A DNA stretch of 64,000 nucleotides from Chitinophaga rupis (lineage in GTDB: Bacteria; Bacteroidota; Bacteroidia; Chitinophagales; Chitinophagaceae), in NCBI RefSeq assembly GCF_900109685.1, contig NZ_FOBB01000001.1, positions 1,426,001-1,490,000 on the forward strand, in the 5' to 3' direction. Of this stretch, positions 1-7,979 are shown in pieces; the stretch's first letter is position 1; each line of letters starts with the position of its first letter. The position numbers were made by a program, and so were the translations under genes. The notes below the pieces were generated by a model. The model saw only the letters and a list, made by a program, of their open reading frames with translations. It had not been told where the DNA came from and did not search any database.

Positions 1-515
1 GGAGCCATGGCGTTACGGATGTCGTTAGCCGGCAGCAGCGTGCTGCCGGACCTTTCCCGGAAGTGCCGGAAAAACCGATCAACTGCCTTATTGGTAATAG
101 GCATGTACACCACCAGGAAGGGGAAACGTACGCCCTGTATGCAAAACAGGTTAGCCCATTCCCAGTTAAAATTATGGCCCAGGTGCAGCTGGCAGCTTTT
201 ACCTTGCTCATACAGCTGTTGTAATACGGTAAGGTCGCAGTCAAAGCGGCGGCGCAGCTGTTTAGGACTTATGGTCAGCAGCTTGATGGTTTCCACCATC
301 ATATCCGTAAGATTGCGGTAGTATTTGCGGGTAAGCCGTTTTATTTCCCTGGGGCTTTTATCCGGGAAAGCCTGTACCAGGTTGGCATGCACTACGGCGC
401 GGCGATAGCCGGCTATGTGGTACACTACCAGGTACAATACATCACTTACCCCATACAGCAGCCACAGGGGCAGCAGTGAAATAGCGTAAGCAAATATCAG
501 CAACAGGTAATACAT
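1..515 (-). CDS. Lysophospholipid acyltransferase (LpxL/HtrB-type), 3' end cut by window
   Basis: Probable membrane acyltransferase that adds a secondary acyl chain to lipid A or a related lipid at the inner membrane. The protein starts MYYLLLIFAYAISLLPL, a hydrophobic N-terminal anchor. About 125 residues in it carries HLGHNFNWEW, which fits the HX4D/E catalytic motif of the LPLAT family (H-N-F-N-W-E). The ATG at 513-515 opens the frame, 16 nt downstream of the nadB stop, so the two genes are probably co-transcribed. The C-terminal half lies outside the window, so the exact substrate cannot be judged. Motif and anchor are seen directly; the lipid A role is family knowledge. Confidence 0.8.
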   Translation of the reverse strand, partial: MYYLLLIFAYAISLLPLWLLYGVSDVLYLVVYHIAGYRRAVVHANLVQAFPDKSPREIKRLTRKYYRNLTDMMVETIKLLTISPKQLRRRFDCDLTVLQQLYEQGKSCQLHLGHNFNWEWANLFCIQGVRFPFLVVYMPITNKAVDRFFRHFRERSGSTLLPANDIRNAMA

Positions 516-531
516 GAGGCGCAAAGGTACG

Positions 532-2127
532 TTACAACACAATATTCTGTACCAGCGCTGCCTTATACGGGTAATCAGTATTATAATGCAGGCCGCGGCT
601 TTCTTTACGGAAATCAGCCGCTTTCACGATCAGGTAGCCTACGGTGATCAGGTTACGCAGCTCGCATAGCTGGGGTGAGACTTCTGTTTTCTGGTACAGC
701 GCTTCCGTTTCCTCGTGCAAAATATCCAGGCGGCGTGAGGCGCGCTGCAAACGTTCGTTGGTACGCACAATACCCACGTAGTCACTCATGATCTGCTTTA
801 ATTCCTTGAGGCTTTGCGTAATCAGGATCATTTCACGGGGGGCGGTGGTACCGGCTGCATTCCAGTCTGGCACATCCTCTTTAAAGGCGGTATAGCTTAT
901 TTTCTTCACCGCATCCTGGTAACAGCGGTGGGCAAATACCATGGCTTCCAGCAGGGAGTTGGAGGCCAGGCGGTTAGCGCCGTGCAGTCCGGTGCTGGCG
1001 CATTCGCCGCAGGCGTACAGGTTATTAATGGAGGTACGGCCCCACTCATTGGTTTTAATACCGCCGCAGCTGTAGTGCGCGGAAGGCGCAATGGGTATCA
1101 TATCCTTACGGATGTCTATACCTATGCTCAAACATTTTTCATAAATATTTGGAAAGTGGTGCACAAACTTCTCATGGTCCATATGCCGGCAATCCAGGTA
1201 TACATATTCAGTACCGGTTATTTTCATCTCACTGTCTATGGCCCGGGCCACAATGTCGCGCGGGGCCAGGGATAGGCGGTGGTCATACTTGTGCATGAAC
1301 TCCTCTCCGTGTATGTTGCGTAATATGCCGCCATCGCCACGCACGGCTTCCGTGATCAGGAAGGAGTTGTTAACCCCCGGCTGGTACAGCGCAGTAGGGT
1401 GGAACTGTATAAACTCCATATTCTCAATACGGCCTTTGGCGCGGTACACCATGGCCACACCATCGCCGGTAGCAATAGAGGGATTGGTGGTGCTGCGGTA
1501 CACCTGCCCGTTACCGCCGGTAGCCAGCAGGGTTACCCGGCTCAGGATCTTTTCGATCTGCTTGGTTTGCAGGTTTAGTACATATACGCCGTAACACTCA
1601 ATATCAGGGGTGCTTTTGGTAACAAGGTAGCCCAGGTGGTGCTGGGTAATTAGGTCAACCACAAAGCAGTGGGTGACCAGCTCTATGTTGGGTTTTTTAT
1701 GAATAGCGTTCAGCAGGGCCCTTTCAATTTCTTTGCCGGTAACATCTTTATGATGGATAACGCGGAACTCAGAGTGCCCGCCTTCCCGGCCCAGGGAGTA
1801 TTCACCATCGGGGTTTTTATCAAAGTTGGCGCCCCATTCAATAATTTCGTGTACCCGTTTCGGTCCCTCTTTCACTACTATCTCTACAATGTGCTGGTTA
1901 CACAGGCCATCGCCGGCAATAAGCGTATCTTCTATATGTTTTTCAAAGCTATCGTTCTCCAGGTCGTTCACCACGGCTACCCCGCCCTGCGCGTATTTGG
2001 TATTGGTTTCGTCCTCCCGCGTTTTGGTAATGATGGTGATCTTTTTATCCGGATAATATTCTGCTACTTTTAAGGCATAGGTAAGTCCTGCAATACCCGA
2101 TCCAATCACTAAGAAGTCTGTTTGCAT
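532..2127 (-). CDS. nadB: L-aspartate oxidase
   Basis: FAD-dependent oxidation of L-aspartate to iminoaspartate, the first step of de novo NAD synthesis with NadA. The 531-aa protein opens MQTDFLVIGSGIAGL (Rossmann FAD-binding GxGxxG) and contains the family motifs GREGGHS, QFHPTAL and HGANRLASNSLLE, where substrate and FAD are bound. Length is normal for NadB. The frame stays open upstream to 2178, but those 17 extra codons fall in a hairpin repeat, and the FAD motif begins directly after the ATG at 2125-2127, so I use that start. nadA and nadC are not adjacent. The acyltransferase gene follows 16 nt downstream on the same strand. Confidence 0.95.
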   Translation of the reverse strand: MQTDFLVIGSGIAGLTYALKVAEYYPDKKITIITKTREDETNTKYAQGGVAVVNDLENDSFEKHIEDTLIAGDGLCNQHIVEIVVKEGPKRVHEIIEWGANFDKNPDGEYSLGREGGHSEFRVIHHKDVTGKEIERALLNAIHKKPNIELVTHCFVVDLITQHHLGYLVTKSTPDIECYGVYVLNLQTKQIEKILSRVTLLATGGNGQVYRSTTNPSIATGDGVAMVYRAKGRIENMEFIQFHPTALYQPGVNNSFLITEAVRGDGGILRNIHGEEFMHKYDHRLSLAPRDIVARAIDSEMKITGTEYVYLDCRHMDHEKFVHHFPNIYEKCLSIGIDIRKDMIPIAPSAHYSCGGIKTNEWGRTSINNLYACGECASTGLHGANRLASNSLLEAMVFAHRCYQDAVKKISYTAFKEDVPDWNAAGTTAPREMILITQSLKELKQIMSDYVGIVRTNERLQRASRRLDILHEETEALYQKTEVSPQLCELRNLITVGYLIVKAADFRKESRGLHYNTDYPYKAALVQNIVL

Positions 2128-2137
2128 AAACCGGTCT

Positions 2138-2204
2138 GATTTTAGATTTACGATTTTAGATTTACGATCTAAGGTCATCCGTCAGAAATCGTAAATCTAA
2201 AATC
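2138..2204. repeat. Intergenic hairpin, word family A (copy 1)
   Basis: A 19-nt arm, GATTTTAGATTTACGATTT (2138-2156), is exactly complementary to 2186-2204; the 29-nt spacer holds a further partial copy of the same word. It sits between yhhN and nadB, directly upstream of the nadB start. A second member lies at 59171-59220. There is no T-run typical of a terminator. Confidence 0.75.
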
Positions 2205-2215
2205 CCAAATCAAAT

Positions 2216-2890
2216 TTACGCTTTAACGCGTGAATTCAAATACCTGGTGCTGCCTTCGATCAAAGACCACTGCGCGAGGCCATAAGTGAGCATAATAAGC
2301 ACACCGGCTGCCGGAAAGTTATGGTAGAAGCGCTGCAGGGCTATCATGGCATCTGAACAAATGAAAAGGAGGGAGCCGGCAATGCAATACCAGCCCATAG
2401 GCTGCTCCCCGAAGCGGAAAGCGTGCATAACACATAACAGGGTAAAGGAAATGGTACTGGCGTATACTATAACGGGCACGCGCATACTACCCAGGTAAGG
2501 GAATATAAAGAACAGGAAGGCTATCACTGCTGCTTCTGATAAAAAAATGAACAGGTACTTACACAGGGGGAGGGGATAGTTGGTGTACCGTACTTTCAGG
2601 AAAAAGCCGATGTAGGCCAGGTGGGCCAGCAGAAAGCAGCCCAGGCCTGGTAAAAAGTATGCCGGCCACAGTAGAAAAATATCTCCTGCCCAGGAAAAAA
2701 AGAGCGCAGCCAGTAAGAAATTACGGAAAACAGCGGGCCGCAAATGGTTAATACGCGCCAGCAAATAAACACCCAGCAATACCATCAGCAGGGGTTTGGT
2801 AACAAATCTGACAGCATCTGCCTGCAGCACAATGGCAATAAGATCAGCCAGCAGCAGAATGAAATAGAGCACGGGCCAGCGTAAGTTCAT
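2216..2890 (-). CDS. YhhN/TMEM86 family membrane protein (lysoplasmalogenase-like)
   Basis: Integral membrane protein of 224 aa with about eight hydrophobic segments. It shows the family pattern: TKPLLMVLLGVYLL near residue 35, FFSWAGDIFLL near 67 and CFLLAHLAYIGFF near 86. Animal TMEM86 members hydrolyse the vinyl-ether bond of lysoplasmalogens; bacterial YhhN members share the fold but their substrate is mostly unproven, so the activity is inferred. Start MNLRWPVLYF at 2890. It lies upstream of nadB on the same strand with the family A hairpin between them, and about 50 nt downstream of the histidine kinase gene. Confidence 0.85.
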   Translation of the reverse strand: MNLRWPVLYFILLLADLIAIVLQADAVRFVTKPLLMVLLGVYLLARINHLRPAVFRNFLLAALFFSWAGDIFLLWPAYFLPGLGCFLLAHLAYIGFFLKVRYTNYPLPLCKYLFIFLSEAAVIAFLFFIFPYLGSMRVPVIVYASTISFTLLCVMHAFRFGEQPMGWYCIAGSLLFICSDAMIALQRFYHNFPAAGVLIMLTYGLAQWSLIEGSTRYLNSRVKA

Positions 2891-2941
2891 ACAGTGGTGG
2901 TTATCAGTGAGGTGTTAGTACAGCATATAAATATAACAAAA

Positions 2942-4279
2942 CTATACCACTCCCAGCACAATGTAAAAGGTGGTGCCTTCTTCATTGCTGCTGTTCACTT
3001 TCAGCTGCCCGCCATGTGATTGAATGATCTGCTGGGAAAGGCTAAGCCCAATGCCGCTGCCTTTTTTCTTGGTGGTATAAAAAGGGATGAAGATCTTATT
3101 CAGCGCATCGGCATCAATACCGGGGCCGTTATCAATAATGGCAATACATACCTGCTGAGGATTGCTCATGTAGGTTTTAACATGAATATCCGCCCCGGTA
3201 GTATGTTCCAGCGCATCCATAGCGTTCTTAATAAGGTTAATGAGCACCATTTGCAGCTGGGCAATATCTGCATGTATGTAGGCATCATCTGCTTCCGGGG
3301 TGTACTGGTAATGCACGCCGGCCTGCCGCAGCTCCGGCAGCAGCAGGTTACTAACAGAGGTGATAAGTGCTTTCAGGTTCACATCTGTGAACTGTGGCTT
3401 AGGCAGGGTAGTATAATCGCGGTAAGCATTCACAAAGTTCATAATGCCTTTGCTGCGGCTTTCCACGGTTTGCAGGGCTTCCTGCAGGTCGGCTATGGCT
3501 TCCGGCTGCTGGGTATAGGGCGCAATATCCTGCTCAACAATTTCCTGCATGGTACCAATAAGGGATACAATGGGTGTAACGGAGTTCATGATCTCGTGCC
3601 GTAAGATCTTGGTAAGGTTTTGCCAGGCTTCCAGCTCCTTTTCCTGCAGCTCCGTATGAATGTTCTGTAGACTGATAAGCTTTACCAGCCTGCCTTGCAG
3701 GCGAATGGTAGCAGCGTGTATGGATAGCTGTTGTTCCTGGCGGGTGCGGTACAGGATCTTATTGCCGGAGCGTAGCTGTAACAACAGCTCCGGCAGATCG
3801 GGGTGGGTGCTTTTTAGTTCTGCAATATTACGCAGGCGGTAAATATTCAGCAGGCGGAAAGCGGAGGGGTTGATGAGCTCTATTTTTCCTTCTGCATCAA
3901 AAGACAGCATACCAATGCTGATATGCTGTACAATCGTATCAATATACTTCAGGTTAGCTTCTTTCTCAGCACGGGTTTGGCGAAAGGCGTCCAGCACTTC
4001 ATTAAACTGCTGGTTCAGCTCCCGGAAGCTTTTGCCCATTTTATTGTCCGCATTAAAACGGATGGAAAAATCTTCATAGCGGATGGATTCCAGGAACAGC
4101 GTTAGCTTGCGGTTCACCCGGTTCAGGTAATAATACAAACCATAGATCTGAATAATGGTAAGTACAACCAATGCTATACCCGGGATAACGCCTGCCAGCC
4201 GCCATAGCCAAACACCTGCTGCTATGGTAACTGTTAGCAGCAGAATGCGGAGGAATATATTTATACTGAAATGACTCAT
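2942..4279 (-). CDS. NtrY-like sensor histidine kinase of the efflux locus
   Basis: Sensor kinase of 445 aa. Two close N-terminal membrane segments (about residues 10-50) with almost no periplasmic loop suggest it senses within the membrane or cytoplasm. Then come a coiled linker, a PAS-like region near 110-200, the phosphoacceptor H box KILRHEIMNSVTP, and an ATPase domain with N box NLIKNAMDAL, G1 DNGPGID and G2 GSGIGLSLSQQII. Start MSHFSINIF at 4277-4279; the 17 upstream in-frame codons lie in a hairpin repeat and look spurious. The sigma-54 activator 4368-5717 is its obvious partner. The pair diverges from a MacAB-like export operon, the usual arrangement for this type in Bacteroidota. Confidence 0.9.
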   Translation of the reverse strand: MSHFSINIFLRILLLTVTIAAGVWLWRLAGVIPGIALVVLTIIQIYGLYYYLNRVNRKLTLFLESIRYEDFSIRFNADNKMGKSFRELNQQFNEVLDAFRQTRAEKEANLKYIDTIVQHISIGMLSFDAEGKIELINPSAFRLLNIYRLRNIAELKSTHPDLPELLLQLRSGNKILYRTRQEQQLSIHAATIRLQGRLVKLISLQNIHTELQEKELEAWQNLTKILRHEIMNSVTPIVSLIGTMQEIVEQDIAPYTQQPEAIADLQEALQTVESRSKGIMNFVNAYRDYTTLPKPQFTDVNLKALITSVSNLLLPELRQAGVHYQYTPEADDAYIHADIAQLQMVLINLIKNAMDALEHTTGADIHVKTYMSNPQQVCIAIIDNGPGIDADALNKIFIPFYTTKKKGSGIGLSLSQQIIQSHGGQLKVNSSNEEGTTFYIVLGVV

Positions 4280-4304
4280 GGAGTGCTTAACGCTGAATGC
4301 CGAA

Positions 4305-4357
4305 TGCTTAACGCCGAACGCATAATGCAAGCAGCGTTTAGCGTTCGGCGTTAGGCA
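4305..4357. repeat. Intergenic hairpin, word family B (copy 1)
   Basis: Arm 4305-4321 (TGCTTAACGCCGAACGC) pairs with 4341-4357 with one mismatch. The surroundings (4280-4365) are filled with further copies of the words gcttaacgc and gaatgcc. It lies between the response regulator stop and the histidine kinase start. Related members are at 38069-38124 and 55584-55671. Confidence 0.75.
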
Positions 4358-4367
4358 TTAAGCGTTG

Positions 4368-5717
4368 TTATAAATTGTATTTCTCTAATCTTCTGTACAA
4401 CGCAGCTCTGCTCAACCCCAGCTCCCGTGCGGCCTCTGTAATATTGCCGTTCACTTTTTTCATGGCCTGGGTAATAATAGTACGTTCCATTTCTTCCAGG
4501 TTATAGCCGGTATCCAGCTCCTGCTCTTTAGCGGGGCTTTTCACAAATACATCTTTAGGCATCAGGCTTTTACCCTGCGACAGGATAACGGCCCTTTCAA
4601 TGGCATGCTGCAGCTCGCGGATGTTGCCCGGCCATTCGTACTGCTTTAGCTGCTGCACTAAAGATTCGTGTAAAGTGCTTACGGTACGTTTGTATTTATC
4701 ACGGTACAGCTGCAAAAAATGTTCGGCCAGCGGCACAATATCTTCTAACCGCTCCCGCAGGGGGGGCAGCTGGATCTCTATGGTGTTAATGCGGTATAGC
4801 AGATCCTGGCGGAACAGGTGCTGGCTGGCCATTTGCTGAATATGGCGGTTGGTGGCGCAGATCAGCCTTACATCTACCGGGATGGTTTTGTTGGAGCCTA
4901 CTTTGGTAACGGAGCGGTTTTGCAGCACCGTTAGCAGCTTGGCCTGGAAGGGGAGGGAAATATTGCCTATCTCATCCAGGAAAATAGTACCGCTGTTAGC
5001 TTCTTCAAAACGGCCGTTGCGGTCCTCACGGGCATCTGTAAACGCTCCTTTTACGTGGCCAAACAGCTCGCTTTCAAAAAGCGTTTCGCTAATGGCGCCC
5101 AGGTCCACACTTACAAAGGGCTGTTTATTACGCTGGCTCAGGTGGTGAATGTGGCGGGCCAGCATGTCCTTACCGGTACCATTCTCGCCCAGTATCAGTA
5201 TGTTAGCATCTGTAGCGGCTACCCGGTTCACAGTATCCATTACCTGCTGCATGGCAGCGCTGTTGCCGGTTATCAGCTCCCCGTCCGTATTATTTGCAGG
5301 CTTTTCTTTTTGGGTGGCGGCACGGTGTTTATTAAAAGCGGCCTGCATGGTGGCTAGCAGCTTTTCATTTTCCCAGGGTTTCAGTACAAAATCAGTGGCG
5401 CCGGCTTTAATGGCGCGCACAGCCATCTCTACATCGCCATAAGCAGTGAACATAACTACGGATGACTGGGGTTTCAGGTCCAGGATACGGTCCAGCCACT
5501 CAAAACCTTCTTTACCGCTGCTCAGGTCGCGGGTAAAGTTCATGTCCAGCAGTATTACATCGTAATCAAAGTTGGAAACCAGGTAAGGGATCTTTTGCGG
5601 GTTACGCTCAAAATCCACCTGTTCAAAATGGCGTTTTAATAACAGGCGGGCAGCCCTCAGCACATCCATATCATCATCAACTATCAAAATCTTTCCGGGT
5701 AGTGTTGTTGTCATCAT
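4368..5717 (-). CDS. Sigma-54-dependent response regulator (NtrC family) of the efflux locus
   Basis: Transcription activator of 449 aa. Receiver domain with acidic cluster DDD at 14-16 and phosphoacceptor D58 (VILLDMN). AAA+ domain with Walker A GENGTGKD, a sigma-54 contact loop reading GAFTDA rather than GAFTGA, and Walker [12 protein letters not shown]-terminal Fis-type helix-turn-helix NITEAARELGLSRAALYRRL. The start is the first of two adjacent ATG codons (5717 or 5714). It precedes the kinase gene with the family B hairpin between them. The divergent gap holds candidate activator sites and a -24/-12 element, so regulation of the pump operon is the likely job; this is inferred from position. 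Confidence 0.92.
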   Translation of the reverse strand: MMTTTLPGKILIVDDDMDVLRAARLLLKRHFEQVDFERNPQKIPYLVSNFDYDVILLDMNFTRDLSSGKEGFEWLDRILDLKPQSSVVMFTAYGDVEMAVRAIKAGATDFVLKPWENEKLLATMQAAFNKHRAATQKEKPANNTDGELITGNSAAMQQVMDTVNRVAATDANILILGENGTGKDMLARHIHHLSQRNKQPFVSVDLGAISETLFESELFGHVKGAFTDAREDRNGRFEEANSGTIFLDEIGNISLPFQAKLLTVLQNRSVTKVGSNKTIPVDVRLICATNRHIQQMASQHLFRQDLLYRINTIEIQLPPLRERLEDIVPLAEHFLQLYRDKYKRTVSTLHESLVQQLKQYEWPGNIRELQHAIERAVILSQGKSLMPKDVFVKSPAKEQELDTGYNLEEMERTIITQAMKKVNGNITEAARELGLSRAALYRRLEKYNL

Positions 5718-5844
5718 ATTTTTTAGTTCAGCAAACTATATTCCTGTATCGGTGCCAGGGGTTGTATAATGGCGGCAGCCCGCCACTGGCAATATTAATC
5801 AAAGATTTCCTTTTTCCCGGCGGTTTTCGGCGGGTTTTAAAAGT

Positions 5845-5879
5845 GTCCGGAAATGAACAAGTATTGTCCGGTACAGAAC
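5845..5879 (+). promoter_or_regulatory. Two direct repeats, candidate upstream activator sites
   Basis: GTCCGGAAATGAAC (5845-5858) and GTCCGGTACAGAAC (5866-5879) match at 11 of 14 positions and are spaced exactly 21 bp, two helical turns. The first copy with its flanks also forms an imperfect dyad, TGTCC-N6-GAACA. They lie about 55-90 bp upstream of a -24/-12-like element and next to an NtrC-type regulator gene, the classic geometry of an enhancer site. Confidence 0.55.
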
Positions 5880-5933
5880 GTTTTTAACCGCCTGTTTTTT
5901 CGGAATCCCTTACTGGTAAAGGTTTTATAGCTT

Positions 5934-5949
5934 TGGCATGTTGGTTGAA
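5934..5949 (+). promoter_or_regulatory. Candidate sigma-54 (-24/-12) promoter
   Basis: TGGCATGTTGGTTGAA fits the consensus TGGCACG-N4-TTGCW, with the invariant GG of the -24 element and the correct spacing. The weak point is the -12 element, TTGAA instead of TTGCA. A start about 12 nt downstream would give a short leader before the adaptor ATG at 5973 or 5982. Confidence 0.45.
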
Positions 5950-5972
5950 CTTCCAGGGCAGCCAAATAGGGC

Positions 5973-7229
5973 ATGTCAATCATGGATAGAAAAATAGAAA
6001 AAAAATTCTGGTCAGGTAAACGTATTCTTCTGATAGGCGGCGGCAGTCTGGTGGTACTGCTGCTGGCATATAACCTCATATTTGCCGATCACCGTTCCCG
6101 GCTGAATGTGGAAAAGGATAAGATCACTGTCAGCACTGTTACAAAGGGTACTTTTGATCAATATATAGCCGTTACGGCCGTGGTACAACCATTAAAAACC
6201 ATTCGCCTGGATGCTATTGAAGGCGGGTATGTGAGCCAGAAATACCTGGAAGGCGGCAGTATGGTTAAGCGGGGCGATTCTATTCTGCGCCTGGAAAACC
6301 AGCGTATGCAAATGGAGTTCATGAACCACGAAACAGAAATGTACCGCCTGATCAATGAGTTGCAGAACACCCGCCTTAGCCTGAAACAAAACCGCTATAC
6401 GCTGGAAAAAACGCTCAGCGACCTGGATTATAAGATAGACCAGGCTAAAGATATTTACGACCGTAATAAGCAGCTGGTAGATGAAAAGATAGTAGCCCGC
6501 CAGGAGTTTGTTAAAACCAAACTGGATTATGAAGGCCTGCTAAAGCAGCGGCAGATTGAAATAGAAAGTCAGAAATACCAGGAAGAAAATGCCAAATTGC
6601 AGATAGCACAGCTGGAAGGCACTATTGCACGCACCCAACGTAACCTGCAAATGATGAAGGAAAACCTGAACAACCTGATCGTAAGGGCGCCTATTGAAGG
6701 GCAGCTATCATCCGTGAATGTGGAGGTAGGTTCCAGCATTACTGCGGGGCAAAATATCGGGCAGATAGATGACCTGGATGGTTTTAAGATGCGCGCAGAA
6801 GTGGATGAGCATTATCTTTCCCGGGTATTTGCCGGTTTAAAAGCCTCTTTTGAATTTAACGGTAAAACCTATGAGCTGGAAGTTACCAAGGCTTTCCCGG
6901 AGGTGATCAACGCGCGTTTTAATGTGGATATGAATTTTGTAAAGGGTACCCCGGAAGGCATACGCCGCGGGCAATCCTCCCCGATACGCCTGGAGCTGGG
7001 TAAGTCATCAGAAGCAGTGTTGCTGCCTGTAGGCGGCTTTTTCTCTGATACCGGCGGCAACTGGGTATATGTGCTGGATAAAAGCGGCAAGCGTGCAGTA
7101 AAACGCAACATATCCCTGGGTCAAAAGAACCCGCTGTTCTTTGAGGTGCTGGAAGGGCTGCAGCCTGGCGAGCAGGTGATCACTTCCTCTTACGAGAACT
7201 TCGGGGATAAGGAGGTATTGGTGTTCTAA
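5973..7229 (+). CDS. HlyD/MacA-type periplasmic adaptor (efflux locus, first copy)
   Basis: Membrane-fusion protein of 418 aa that should bridge inner-membrane ABC permeases to an outer-membrane channel. One N-terminal membrane helix (GKRILLIGGGSLVVLLLAY), a split biotinyl-lipoyl domain (around VVQPLKTIRLDAIEGGYVS and NLIVRAPIEGQLSSV), a long alpha-hairpin coiled coil at roughly 105-230, then beta-barrel and membrane-proximal domains ending LQPGEQVITSSYENFGD. ATG at 5973 or 5982 (MDRKIEKKFW); neither has a Shine-Dalgarno sequence. First gene of the rightward operon, 60 nt before the ATPase. Substrate unknown. Confidence 0.9.
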   Translation: MSIMDRKIEKKFWSGKRILLIGGGSLVVLLLAYNLIFADHRSRLNVEKDKITVSTVTKGTFDQYIAVTAVVQPLKTIRLDAIEGGYVSQKYLEGGSMVKRGDSILRLENQRMQMEFMNHETEMYRLINELQNTRLSLKQNRYTLEKTLSDLDYKIDQAKDIYDRNKQLVDEKIVARQEFVKTKLDYEGLLKQRQIEIESQKYQEENAKLQIAQLEGTIARTQRNLQMMKENLNNLIVRAPIEGQLSSVNVEVGSSITAGQNIGQIDDLDGFKMRAEVDEHYLSRVFAGLKASFEFNGKTYELEVTKAFPEVINARFNVDMNFVKGTPEGIRRGQSSPIRLELGKSSEAVLLPVGGFFSDTGGNWVYVLDKSGKRAVKRNISLGQKNPLFFEVLEGLQPGEQVITSSYENFGDKEVLVF

Positions 7230-7289
7230 GACCGGCCTTCCATCTATTGTATTGTTGGATCAATCTATTGGATATTTAAATTAATCAAC

Positions 7290-7979
7290 ATGATAAAAAC
7301 CGTTAATCTTCAAAAGTTATTTACAACAGAAGAAGTAGAAACTACCGCCTTGAACGGTATTAATATGGAAATTCAGGACGGAGAATTTGTAGCCATTATG
7401 GGACCCTCCGGCTGTGGTAAATCCACCTTGCTGAACATACTGGGCCTGCTGGATAACCCCAGTGGCGGTGAATATTTTTTCTGGGATAAGGAAGTTGCCC
7501 GTATGAGCGAACGCCAGCGTGCGCAGCTGCGTAAAGGTTCCATTGGTTTTGTATTCCAGAGCTTTAACCTGATCGATGAGCTAACGGTGTTTGAAAATGT
7601 TGAGCTGCCCCTCCTGTACCTGAAAGTGCCGTCCAGTGAAAGAAAGCAAAAGGTGGAGGCAGTGCTGGAGCGCATGAACATTATGCACCGCCGCAACCAC
7701 TTTCCGCAGCAGCTGTCCGGTGGTCAGCAGCAAAGGGTGGCCATTGCCCGTGCTGTAGTAGCCAAACCTAAAATGATATTGGCGGATGAGCCCACGGGTA
7801 ACCTGGATAGTACAAATGGTGAAGAAGTAATGAAGCTGCTGCAGGAGCTGAATGATGCCGGTACCACCATGGTAATGGTTACGCACAGCCCTTATGATGC
7901 AGGCTTTGCACACCGTATTATTAACCTGTTTGATGGTAAGGTGGTAACAGAGAATATCAAAGAACAGTTCCATGTTTAA
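7290..7979 (+). CDS. MacB/LolD-type ABC transporter ATPase (first copy)
   Basis: Cytoplasmic nucleotide-binding subunit, 229 aa. Walker [10 protein letters not shown] near residue 40, Q loop FVFQSFNL, signature [14 protein letters not shown], Walker [14 protein letters not shown] and H-loop His in VTHS, all intact. It belongs to the LolD/FtsE/MacB-N group that energises mechanotransmission permeases rather than membrane-spanning transport. Its 3' end overlaps the next permease by 8 nt, indicating translational coupling. It probably serves several of the four permeases that follow, which is inferred from there being only two ATPase genes in the locus. Confidence 0.95.
   Translation: MIKTVNLQKLFTTEEVETTALNGINMEIQDGEFVAIMGPSGCGKSTLLNILGLLDNPSGGEYFFWDKEVARMSERQRAQLRKGSIGFVFQSFNLIDELTVFENVELPLLYLKVPSSERKQKVEAVLERMNIMHRRNHFPQQLSGGQQQRVAIARAVVAKPKMILADEPTGNLDSTNGEEVMKLLQELNDAGTTMVMVTHSPYDAGFAHRIINLFDGKVVTENIKEQFHV

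Noticed and set aside
814..1275. Plus-strand ORF of 153 codons opposite nadB
   Set aside because: Antisense shadow of a well-supported gene; the same holds for the long antisense frames opposite the permeases, LigD, MurA and the sigma-54 activators.
4280..4330. Longer N-terminus for the NtrY-like kinase
   Set aside because: The added residues are translated word repeats (family B), not protein-like; the same reasoning rejects the upstream extension of nadB into family A.
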